DNA from: Trametes villosa
Taxonomy: Eukaryota > Basidiomycota > Agaricomycetes > Polyporales > Polyporaceae
Reading direction: 5' to 3'
Assembly (NCBI GenBank): GCA_002964805.2
Contig: PUDQ02000090.1
Span: 1 to 64,000 of the forward strand
DNA: 64,000 bases
How positions within the stretch are numbered: position 1 is the stretch's first letter; every line of letters begins with the position of its first letter. Below are positions 8,590 through 17,818 of the stretch, in pieces. The notes under the pieces were generated by a model. That model was not told the origin of the DNA. It saw nothing but the letters and a program-made list of their open reading frames with translations, and made no database searches. Both the position numbers and the translations under genes were made by a program.

Positions 8590-9639
8590 ATGAACGACGC
8601 CCCGCAAGACAACACGCAAGCCAGCAGCTCCGGGCAGCAAGCCTCGGAGCAACAGGGGTCGCAACCTGCGGCCCCTCAACAACAAAACATCCCCTTCCCC
8701 CAACCTTCGCAGTTCCTGCTGCCGCAACAAGCGGCAGCCCCCGCATTCTCGTCCATGCCGGGGGTAACCCACCCCCAGCAGTTCCCGCATGCCTTCTCGC
8801 AGGGCATGCCCGCCTACGGGTTTCCGTACGGCGGCGGCTTCCAGTTCCCGCATCAAGCGGGTCCTGCATTCCAGAGCGCGCCCAGTTCGAGCGCGCCGAT
8901 GCCACAGACTGGTGGCATCCCCCTCATGCCCTTCTCGAGCATGACCTGGGCGCCCGTAGCGGGCCAACACTTGTTGGTCGCGCACAGCGACAACTGCGCT
9001 GTGTGCGCGGACTTTGTCCGCCACTACAACTCGGCGGCGTCAGACTCGACGTTCCGGGACGCGCAGACGCGCGTCCAGTCAGAACTGCAGCAGCGGTTCT
9101 GGCGGCACTTCGAGGAGCACCAGAGGGTGGAGGAGGGGAGGAGCCGCGATCGGATCGCGGAGCTCGAGGCGAAGCTCCAGAAGATGAAGGAGCTCGTCGA
9201 CGAGACGAAGTCGATCCGGGACAGATACCGGAGCGAGCGCGAGGCCGCTCGCCAGGAGCGCGACGAGTACGAGCGCGAGCGCGATGAGGTGCGCTCGCAG
9301 TTGGAGGCTGAGCTCAGTCGGGCTCGGCACAGGAGGGCGTCGCCTCCGCGCGACGAACGACGACGCGACCCGAGGGAACTCAGCCCTCGGAGGAGGGATA
9401 CTGCGAACGATAGGTCGTTCGCGTCGACATCAAGGAGCTCAGCGCCGTCCGCTGGGCCCAGCTTGATGCCGATCGTGTCGCTGCCCAGCGGGGCAGGACC
9501 ATCGAGGACTGGAGCGTCGCAGATGACGACGCCAAATGTGGCAGGACCGTCGAACTCGACGGCGATGCCGACCTCGTCGACATCCGCGGACCGGGACCAC
9601 CCTATGGTGGACTGGGAGAACGCGCAGCAGCTGTTGTAG
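8590..9639 (+). pseudogene. Gypsy-2 third ORF, N-terminal half, interrupted by a foldback element
   Basis: A frame of 349 codons starts with ATG at 8590 and stops at a TAG created by the left end of the inserted foldback element. The N-terminus is Gln/Ser/Pro-rich and low in complexity. A cysteine-containing segment (CAVCADFVRHYNSA) lies near residue 135. A long charged helix, probably a coiled coil (residues about 155-245, rich in E, R, K), follows, and then a Ser/Pro-rich region. Removing the insertion with one copy of its TA target restores a frame that runs directly into the ORF at 12453-14003. The two were therefore one gene of roughly 865 codons. Function unknown; no domain recognised. 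The 250-bp gap after the integrase ORF (8343-8589) is non-coding and hairpin-rich. Confidence 0.8.
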
Positions 9640-10560
9640 CCAAATACTGTCACGAACCGTTTAGCTCCCGTGACTGTTTTGCAATACGAACCGGCAGGCT
9701 TCGTATTGTGTTACGAAGCTCCGGGGAAGCCTCCGGGAGCTGCCTGATTAGGCAGGCAGCCCGGGGGAAGCCTGTTATCTCCCCAGAGATAGCAGATAGC
9801 CCGGATCTGGGGAGATAAGGGCCTAATCAGTCCGATTAGGCCCCTCCCCTTATCTCCCGAGCTGCCCGGCCCTCCCGATAGCCTCGGGGGGCCGGCGGCT
9901 ATTTGCCCCTTTGGGCACCATAGCCTGGTAGGTCCCTCCCCTCTAGCTCGCTCAATTTCCACTCAATTTGGATGGTTATAGGCGCATTTTAAATGCATTT
10001 TTAGGGCGGACAGGACGAGGGTAACACGACCAGATATATGTGAGTACTAACTGCGCCCTTCAGTGTACTTACAGCCTCCTCTTCCCACAGGAATCAGGCC
10101 ATATCTCGGCCGTCCTTTCGCGCGCGGGCGCGCAAAGTGTATCCCCACACTCGGGTGACTAATACGCACAGGATGAGCCCCCGCGCGCGCAAAACTGTCC
10201 AGCGGTTGCGGTGCAGCGCCTGTCCCACCTCAGGGGCAGGCCTGCAAGCTGCAACTCGGCCATTTGTGGCCAGAATCGCGTCGGAAAGGGCTCACTCTAA
10301 AGGTAATGTACCCTATACTATGGGCAACCCATTCGCACGGCCGCGCAACGCGTAGTATTAGCCAGGGGAGGCGAGCAGTGCTCAGCCACAGCAGCCTCCC
10401 CTGGCTGATATCTCCGTCAGTTCTCCACCGATCGCCAAGGTTTATACACCGTCTGAAAGCTGCTGAACGCAGCTATCAGGCGATGTATACACCTCAGCGA
10501 TTGGTCCGCTCGAACCTGCGCTCACCCCATGCCCTCCTCCTACCCCCTTCTCTCTCACCA
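9639..10560 (+). repeat. Left arm of the foldback element
   Basis: It pairs with 11530-12449 on the opposite strand. Matching landmarks include CAATACGAACCG, GGGCCTAATC, GCCCGGCCCTCCCGATAGCC, GCCAGGGGAGGC and CCATGCCCTCCTCCTACCCC. The arm itself contains nested small palindromes, for example GGCCTAATC...GATTAGGCC. Confidence 0.85.
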
Positions 10561-11529
10561 TGTGTTTTTTTGGGTAACTAAGCCTCTGACAAATGGTGTC
10601 CCCATATTCCCTGTGTCCTTCATTATGTTTGGTAATGCTCAAACTGTCCATACAACCAGCAGAATTCAGGTAATGTTATTCTCTCTGGCTCCTAAGGGAG
10701 TCCTGAGAGTTTATGCAATATCTCGCTCAGTTGTTCAGCGTTTCCCTAGCCGTTTTTTTCATCCTATCCCCGTCATTCGCATCTACGAGGAACACAATTC
10801 AATATCACTATCGTATCCCTGGATGTATGGGAAAAGTGTTATCAGTGAGGAAAGGTATCGGGAAGCAGAGGTTCTCCTAGTACAAATAGTACAAATCAAA
10901 TAGTACGGTCAGAAAGACGCAGGAATTCCGAATCTAACGCAGAAAAAATCATGAGAATAGCTTAAAAACTCGCAGAGATATGGGGCAAGCTCTGCTGAAG
11001 CCTTATGCTGCACCACTGCACAGCTACGGCCCGTAAGACGCGTCTTACATGCCGGAGGCTGCACAGCTGTGCAGTACTGCAGTACAGGGCTATAGCAGTC
11101 CTAACACATTATCTCAGCGAATTCATCACCGTTTTCCATGAAACAAAGTGCGTTGGATGCGCATTTCTGATGGTATTTCAACGGGGGTACTCACAGGTTG
11201 ATGTATGGGATGTATGTAGCATGAATGGCACTCTCATTTTCGCACTGATTAGACTCTCCAGGCACCCAAGCTCGCTCGATAACGATTTTGAAGGTACGCG
11301 TACGTGGGCAGAGCCGGTGGGTACACGTTGAGAAAAACCGCACGCAAATCGCTTGAGAGACGAAGGAGAAATGTCACATTTAGTCTACAGGGGGTGCATC
11401 TACATCATAAAATTCATTTGTGCCTAATGTACTGGTAATATGACATATCTGGACTATTAGGACTGCACTCACATTGCATAGGTACTAGCTCAGAAAAGAA
11501 CTGACCCTCAGAACGCACCTGGCAAGGTG

Positions 11530-12449
11530 TGAGGGGGCAAGGGGGGTAGGAGGAGGGCATGGGGAGAGCGCAGGTTTGAGCGGACAAATAGCAGAGATGT
11601 ATACATCGCCTGATAGCTACTTTTAGCAGCTTTCAGACGGTGTATAAAGCTCAGCTATCGGTGAGGAGCTCGTCGAGATATCAGCCAGGGGAGGCTGCTG
11701 TGGCTGAGCACTGCTCGCCTCCCCTGGCTGGAACCGTGCCTCGCGCGGCCATGCGAATGGATCTCCCCGTATAAGGAGTGCATTACCTCTCAAACGAGCC
11801 CTTTACAAGGCGAATCCGACCAGTGGTAGCCGAGATGCAACATGCAGGCCTGCCCCCGAGGTGGGACAGGCCTAGCGCCGGAATGGCTGGACGGTTCCGG
11901 GCGGTTGAGGGCTCGTTTGGCGCGCATTTGTGGCCCGAGTCCGGGCATATACTTCGCGCGCGCACGCGCAAAGAAACGGTTGAGAAACCGCCTGTTTTCT
12001 GTGGGAAGAGGAGGCTGTAAGTACACTGGAGGGCGCAGTTAGTACTCACATATATCTGGTCGTGTTACCCTCGTCTTGTTCGCCTTGAAAATGCGTTTAA
12101 GATGCGCCCAGAATCAGCCAGATTGAGTGAATATTGAATGAGCTAGGGGGAGGGGACCTACCAGGCCCTGGTGCCCAAGGGGGCAAATAGCCGCCGGCCC
12201 CCCGAGGCTATCGGGAGGGCCGGGCAGCTCGGGAGATAAGAGGAGGGGCCTAATCAGTGAGATTAGGCCCTTATCTCCCCAGATCTGCACAATCTGTTAT
12301 CTTTGGGGAGATAACAGGCCTCCCCCGGGCTGCCTGCCTAATCAGGCAGCTCCCGGAGCTTTCACCGGAGCTTCGTGACACAATACGAAATTGACGGTTC
12401 GTATTGCAAAACAGTCACGGGAGCTAAATGGTTCGTTACAGTATTTGGC
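11530..12449 (-). repeat. Right arm of the foldback element
   Basis: It is the inverted copy of 9639-10560. It diverges from the left arm by scattered substitutions and a few small indels, so the two arms have drifted since insertion or were already different copies. Confidence 0.85.
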
Positions 12450-12452
12450 TAC

Positions 12453-14003
12453 AGCAACTGGTGGAACGCGACGAGCGACGAGGACGACGACATCGACGAG
12501 AGGCGGATCGAGAGACTCGTCTCTCGAAACCGATATCGTCGTGCTCGTCGCGACACTGGCCCGGCACATGCTCCGGGTCAGGGCGCGCCGTTTGGCACGC
12601 AACCTCCGCCGCAACCAGCGACGGATGTGGCGAGGGTCCCCGGGTGGCCGTACCACCTGTTGGCCCTCCCCACCGACTCGGACCCGCGTCTCGCGGGGCA
12701 CTGGTACAACTACGTGCCGGTGTCCGTCGCGGACGCCAACAACATCATCATGGCTGCTCGCCGTGATACGGGTGAGGCGGCTCACCGCATCCGCGACCTA
12801 ATTGGTCAAGTGAACTCCCGTTCGGAGTACACAGGAGTGGCTGGTCTTAACCAGCTGCAGTCGTCGTGGCGTCGAGAGGCGCCGCCGCCGCTGATCGCGG
12901 CGGTTCAACGAGCCGACTCCCGGGGAAACACTCCCCCTGGACTCGAGCACGCGTCGACGGCGCACTTGCCGCCGCCGTCGTCGACCCTCTCGCGCAAGCG
13001 GACGCCCGCTGAGTGGCGGGAGGTCAAACTGAAGCTGCGTGCACAGCGCACGGCGCCGGCCCCAAACCAGCCGAGCTTCAGTGACCCGCCTGCTGTGTGG
13101 CAGGCTTGGTATGGCGTCGATGAGCGCCGTATCCCTCAGTGGATGGAGCGGGAGCCAAATGGGCTTCCTACGACGCGCAGCGTGGAGTACCACGTTGCCG
13201 TTCGAGCGATGCTGCCGCGCGGCACGCCACTGGGACCGCGAGGGCATTGGGTGACCCTCGCCCACTGGCTGTTCTCAGTGCCGGGGCTCTACCGTTACGT
13301 GGTAGAGCAGGGGCAGTACCCCGTGGGTACTAGCTACCACCCGGGCCCCTACCCCAACGACGTCGCAAGCACGACGTTGTTCCACCTAGCGCGCTGGTTT
13401 GCGGCGCGCGGTCTTACCCCGACGGCTGCGGAGCGGTTCCTACCGCTCGCGAGACTGTGCCGCAACGAGCGGAACGGGCGCGACCTTCGGTCGCTGCTGC
13501 CTCAAATGGATGGCGGCCCGAATTCGACTCTCGACGTCGGAGTCGTGCCCAGCTCGCGGGACTTGGGACCAGTCGCCACAGGCGACCCACTGCCGCCCCC
13601 CAACGCGCCCGCACCTGCGCCCGCGCCCGCACCCGCACCAGCACCCGCACCCGCACCAGCACCCCCGCAGGCGCCCGAGGCGCCTGCCGTTACCACCGAC
13701 GACGTCGACATGACCGACGCGTCCACTACCACCGCCGCGACCGCCATAACTGCGGTCGCCGAACCGTCGAGCATTGCCTCGACCCCGTCACACGTAGTGG
13801 CGGGTACCCATCCCGATGACGGAGTCCCACCTCCGCCGTACTCCCCCGCTCGCGCGATGGAGGACGTGCAGGAGGCACCCGTCGCCGGGCCTTCCCAACC
13901 GCCTGCCGCTGCTAGCGACAGGCACGACGAGAGCGAGAACGCGACGGGTGAGCAGGGATCCTCCCCTCTCACCCCGTCATCGCCACACGACGACACCGCG
14001 TAG
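12453..14003 (+). pseudogene. Gypsy-2 third ORF, C-terminal half
   Basis: This is the continuation of the 8590-9639 ORF after the foldback insertion; the codon spanning the TA junction is completed at 12452. The apparent start at 12375 is only element sequence that happens to be open in the same frame. The encoded part begins with a short acidic and basic stretch. A folded region follows (WPYHLLALPTDSD, HWYNYVPVSVADANNIIMA, about 12640-12760), then a second folded region rich in Trp and Tyr (WQAWYGVDERRIPQWM ... LYRYVVEQGQYP, about 13100-13500), and a Pro-Ala repeat with an acidic disordered tail. No family is recognised. Without the interrupted N-terminal half it lacks a start, so the gene is presumed dead. 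Confidence 0.75.
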
Positions 14004-14473
14004 GTGTCTAATCACAACCTTCGAGTGCATCCGTCATGCACTCGTCGTATACCACGACGGTATGACTGCAAATATTTGCAGTCCCCGTAGGAGACGATAT
14101 TATCGTCTCCTCGGGCATAACGCAACCGATCTGCGTCAAAAATTGATCGGTTCGTCCGCCATAGCTGCGGTACTAATGTACATAGCCGCACCCCACGGTG
14201 CGCGCATCAATAACCCAAAAACAAAAACACTACCATATCATGGTAGTGTAGTGGTATGACTGCTACTATCTGCAGTCGTGTATATATCCCACTGCACTGC
14301 TGTGACCACCCTGTGAGCCTAATTGGCTCACTTACTCATTGTATATATGAGTTGCGCACGCACTATGCGCAACTCTTTGTATCATATAGTGCTATGACTG
14401 CGAATATCAGCAGTCGTTCCTTTTATTATAATATTCTATTGTAGACCCGTACAACGGGTCTAGAGGGGGAGAG
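14004..14473 (+). other. Hairpin-rich non-coding region and polypurine tract of Gypsy-2
   Basis: No ORF is seen. The segment is a chain of perfect or near-perfect palindromes. Examples are 14064-14083 (a 20-nt perfect palindrome), 14090-14110 (10-bp stem, 1-nt loop), and stems around 14120-14155, 14310-14325 and 14350-14375. It ends in GAGGGGGAGAG directly before the LTR start, a good polypurine tract. Confidence 0.7.
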
Positions 14474-14660
14474 TGTAACGACCCTCCGCGGTCGTTACGG
14501 GTTCTTGTAGGACATAGCGCTAGTTGCGCTATGTCGCGATCAGTACCTAGCGCTAGTTGCGCTAGGATAAGATACCGCGTAGATATCATGTAGTAGATAG
14601 ACGCGTACGACGCGCGGGTATTCGGAGCCCGCGCGTCTGGTGAGGGCAGCCTTCTACAAC
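14474..14660 (+). repeat. 3' LTR of Gypsy-2 (end not defined)
   Basis: It begins TGTAACGACC right after the polypurine tract, and its first 25 bases fold back on themselves (TGTAACGACC ... GGTCGTTACG). Further stems with CTAGCGC/GCGCTAG cores lie at about 14513-14565. No matching 3' terminus or target duplication was seen, so the LTR may be truncated where the next gene begins. Confidence 0.55.
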
Positions 14661-14680
14661 TGCCCCACCATCTCCTGAGT

Positions 14681-15980
14681 ATGCCGAGCCCTAATAGAGC
14701 CCGGACCAGAGTACTTGGAGACTGCGGGCATCAGAAGTGCCCGACACCCGTGAGTTTTACACGCAAGCAGCTCATCATTGAAGCCTTAGGCGAGTCCATC
14801 CGCAGGCACGACATTGCGTTCATTCCCAACACCCTTCCCCCCGGCATCCCTTCCCGCGTCGCAGCCTCCGCCTCTAGCCGCACATCACGCGACCCCTCCC
14901 TCTTCGCGTTTACACGCCTCACGCAGATGCCGGCTCAGCGCGTGGCTGGCCTGAGCTCCCAGCCGCGCACCGCACGTGAGCTCGCGCACATTCAGCTCGC
15001 CGAGGCCAACAACGCGGTGCGAGCGCAGGACCCCAATGCACCCTGGACCGTCCACGGCCGTGCTGTCGATGATTATCACTCCGCCCTTCGCAGCGCACGG
15101 CTCCCCACCGACTGGCAGCTGGAAACGGTGTTCCTCCCACAGGGTATCACCCCCTACGTCATGGAAATCTACCGTTGGGCGGAGCAGCAGTTCAAGGACA
15201 ACTACCAGAGCTGGAAGTGCCAGCTTGCCATCACCCTCGCCTTCCTCCTTTCGCGCATCACTCCCACCGTCTTTTGGTCCCTCAAGGGCCCGGAGTTCGA
15301 TGCGCTCAAGGCTGCCCTGCATAGCGGCAAGAAGCCCTCTCACCTCACTGCTTTGGTCCGCGCGCTCCTCTGGACAGTCCGCTCGGACTCATACAAGGGC
15401 TCGCAATCGATGTCGCAGTACTTCACGCAGGCGTCGGTGTACATTCTTGCATTCATCGATCATAAGTCTCCCTTGCATGCCTATAGGAATGCGAACAAAG
15501 GCTCCCTGGGCAACGCATGGACGAGTAAACATTGTGAGCATATTCCCTGCCATCGCGTCCGCTTGCTCACAGCCCATCCTAGCCCACAAGGGGCTTCACC
15601 CCATTACCCTCGTTCGCTTGGGTGTTGCGTACCCCAAGGCGGCCTCGCTGCTCAAATCTCCACGCATCGGCGTTGCATACGATATCCTCGACGACGATGC
15701 CTTGCTCGGGTGGTGGGAAGAGGTGAAGAAATATCTCTCAGGCAAGAACAAGCAGGGCCCCTATGCCCTCTGCGTCAAGATCTTCAACGCAAGGGGTGCC
15801 CAAGTCCTCATCGACCGCTCCCTCCTCAGGGCCACACATTCTCCAGCCCCATCCACCACTGTCTCCCGCACCGCTTCTGCTTCCAGCACCGCCAGCAGCT
15901 CCAAAAGGACCCTGGACCACGTCTTGGAGCTCTCTGACGATGAGACCGCACTCACACGCAGCACTCGTGTTCGACGGTGA
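14681..15980 (+). CDS. Hypothetical protein, two exons
   Basis: The first exon runs from an ATG at 14681 (an alternative start is 14930) to about 15524. A short GT-AG intron at about 15525-15582 joins it to a second exon ending at TGA 15978-15980. The product, about 410 residues, has a helical central region (WKCQLAITLAFLLSRI, FYPTVFW-like and LLWTVRSD segments). Then come GVAYDILDDDALLGWWEEVKK and ALCVKIFNARGAQ, and a Ser-rich basic tail. No domain is recognised and no transposase motif is visible. The codon use and the clean splice frame argue for a real gene. It starts right after the Gypsy-2 LTR, so part of its 5' end or promoter could come from the element. Confidence 0.55.
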
Positions 15981-16713
15981 GCGCACATGGTTTGCATATG
16001 CAACATTCTCCGCTCCACTGCCCACATCTGTGTCTGCCCACATAGCCTTACATAGCCTTAGATTCCTCTAATACTCGACGACTCCTCTAATACTACATGA
16101 GGATTTGCCTAATACTTCGTAGCTCCCTTCATAAACTATGTTACCTCCGACGTTCTGTTATGTTTCTGTGTTTTATGGTATCTGCAATCATGATGCAGCA
16201 TTTACCGCTCCTTTCTTGCAAAAAACAAAAACAAGCCTGCACGCTATCTCTGATGCACCCTGTTCGACTTACAATGCGTGCGCTGATGAAGAAGGTAAAT
16301 TATCCCTGTGCCAGCGGACTCCCGGGTCTGAGTTTGTCGCTCCTCCCTGTCATTGATGCACTGTAGATGCATTATGTATCCTGGTATACGAGGCTATCTT
16401 CTTTGATGCAGGCGCCGCCGGCCACATCAACGTCCTAGCCACTTAAAAAAAGGCTTTACAACGGACTAAGCGATCAACGCGGTCTTCCTCTCTACAACGA
16501 TGACCCCTGCCCTGTTCTTGCATATATCCAACGACATGGAAACAGTCCCTGGCTTGTACTTGCCCAGCCCAAAGGCCTCGGACTTGGGCCCTGGACCCAC
16601 TGCGTCCCCTAACAAAGCTAGCAACACTGATGCGCTCCCCGCATTGAACACCCTGCGACACGGAAGTGCAACGCCTGTATTAGAGGTTTGCTTTATCATA
16701 TAGCCCCGCATGC
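15981..16713. other. Gene-poor stretch
   Basis: No convincing gene. A minus-strand frame at 16466-16711 is open but short and matches nothing recognised. The rest is AT-richer non-coding sequence. Confidence 0.4.
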
Positions 16714-17575
16714 ATGTCTTTATTGACCCTTCGGATTTTGCAGCGCAACCGCGGGCTAAAAGGCCTCATCCCCACATCATACCTGTGGCCGACGCCGACT
16801 CCATGCCAACTCCTCGACGGCATCTCGACGCTTCTCAGCGAACACGCATTTCCGTACAGGCATGTACACGCTGTGGAGCTCGATTTAGCCAACTCAAAGC
16901 TGCTGGAGCCGTTTCACCCTCTCCTTCTCCTGCTCGGTTCCCTCCACGCCGTCTCCTTGCGCATCGGAAACCAAATCACCCTGGGACAACACATGTACGA
17001 TCGCCTACGGATGCTTCGCAGCACGGTCACCACACTCGGCATCAACTACAACGGGCCTTCTTCTGGATTGACCTCCCAAGACGCCTTCGTCGAAGACATC
17101 GTGCGCGCATGCCACGGCGCCCTTCAAGGCACGTCTGTACTTCCCGACATGTACTGGGTCAAGACTCTTCTTCTGCGGCTTCCCGGTATTATCGTGCACC
17201 CGGTACGTCGCCGGTGACATCGCCCTGACCACCAACCCATATTACCTGCTTGCCCAGGACCGTCTATGTACCGCGCTCGCCGCTCTCGCCCCACTCCTCC
17301 CGAATTTGCAGACAGTCTGTTTGCTAGACATCGCCACACCTATCTACGTTTTGGACAACCAGACCAAACACGCTGTCCGCCAAGTGCGCCATCTCTTTGC
17401 ACAGTGCAGTATTTATGGTCCTCGGACGTTGCGCTATTTTGGGTGGGGCCGTTGGATGTTCTCCGCATCTCTGGGGACTCGGATGATTGTATCGTTTCAA
17501 GAGTGGAACGTGGAAGACCAAAACGAAGCTGTCAACGGTTCTGGATTGACCACACTTTGGAGAACGTTTAGGTAG
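16714..17575 (+). CDS. F-box/leucine-rich-repeat-like protein fragment
   Basis: The frame 16714-17202 joins 17258-17575 across a 55-nt intron (GTACGT ... CCCAG) in phase 0. Leucine-rich strand-turn patterns (VHAVELDLANSKLLEPFHPLLLLLGSLHAV, split here as in LRR-type F-box partners, and LPNLQTVCLLDI) suit the C-terminal half of the large basidiomycete F-box protein family. The F-box itself was not found. The exon could start at an acceptor near 16750 (TTTTGCAG), with earlier exons lost or unrecognised, so this may be a 5'-truncated gene. Family assignment is by general pattern only. Confidence 0.4.
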
Positions 17576-17818
17576 ATCTGCGGATGTTCGTGGCGCGTAG
17601 TATGTTAATAATCTATCAACCGTGTGCGGTCGTCTACTATCACTGATCTGGAAAACCCCCGGGGCAATTGGCACTATTGGTCCTCAATTAGTCTAGATAA
17701 GATGATAGCCTGGCAGATGAGGGCACATTGTGACGACAATGTCCAGGAGCTAATATACTAGACACCATGATCACTCATGTGCCCTCACAAATCAGCCTGC
17801 ACATCAAGGTTTGAGGTC

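Larger units (their letters stand above)
9639..12449. mobile_element. Foldback (long terminal inverted repeat) element inserted in the Gypsy-2 third ORF
   Basis: A 2.8-kb segment whose ends are inverted copies of each other: GCCAAATACTGT at the left and its complement at the right. The match continues for about 920 bp on each side at roughly 90% identity. It is flanked by TA on both sides (9637-9638 and 12450-12451), consistent with a TA target-site duplication. The central 970 bp, about 10561-11529, has no convincing coding sequence, so the element is non-autonomous. The TA target recalls Tc1/mariner-like or related DNA transposons, but no transposase or diagnostic terminus was recognised, so the superfamily is left open. 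Confidence 0.85.
6821..14680 (+). mobile_element. Second Ty3/Gypsy retrotransposon (Gypsy-2), 5' half displaced by Gypsy-1, rich in hairpins
   Basis: After the Gypsy-1 LTR the window continues in the middle of another Gypsy pol, at the integrase zinc domain. A chromodomain, a long 3' ORF, hairpin-rich non-coding DNA, a polypurine tract (about 14461-14473) and an LTR start (TGTAACGACC at 14474) follow. The missing RT half should lie left of the window, beyond Gypsy-1. The 3' ORF is split by a foldback element at 9639-12449. Most of the element, coding and non-coding, is made of short perfect inverted repeats spaced every few tens of bases. Gypsy-1 and the Copia element do not look like this. 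Confidence 0.85.

Noticed and set aside
10137..12049. Short ORFs inside the foldback element
   Set aside because: None exceeds about 125 codons or shows a domain, and those in the arms are mirrored on the opposite strand by symmetry.
12391..13996. Plus-frame shadows and minus-strand ORFs over the Gypsy-2 third ORF
   Set aside because: Arg/Ser/Gly-biased frames caused by GC-rich codons and the Pro-Ala repeat of the real frame.
16466..16711. 81-codon minus-strand ORF
   Set aside because: It reads smoothly but matches nothing recognised and has no splice partners. Left uncalled.
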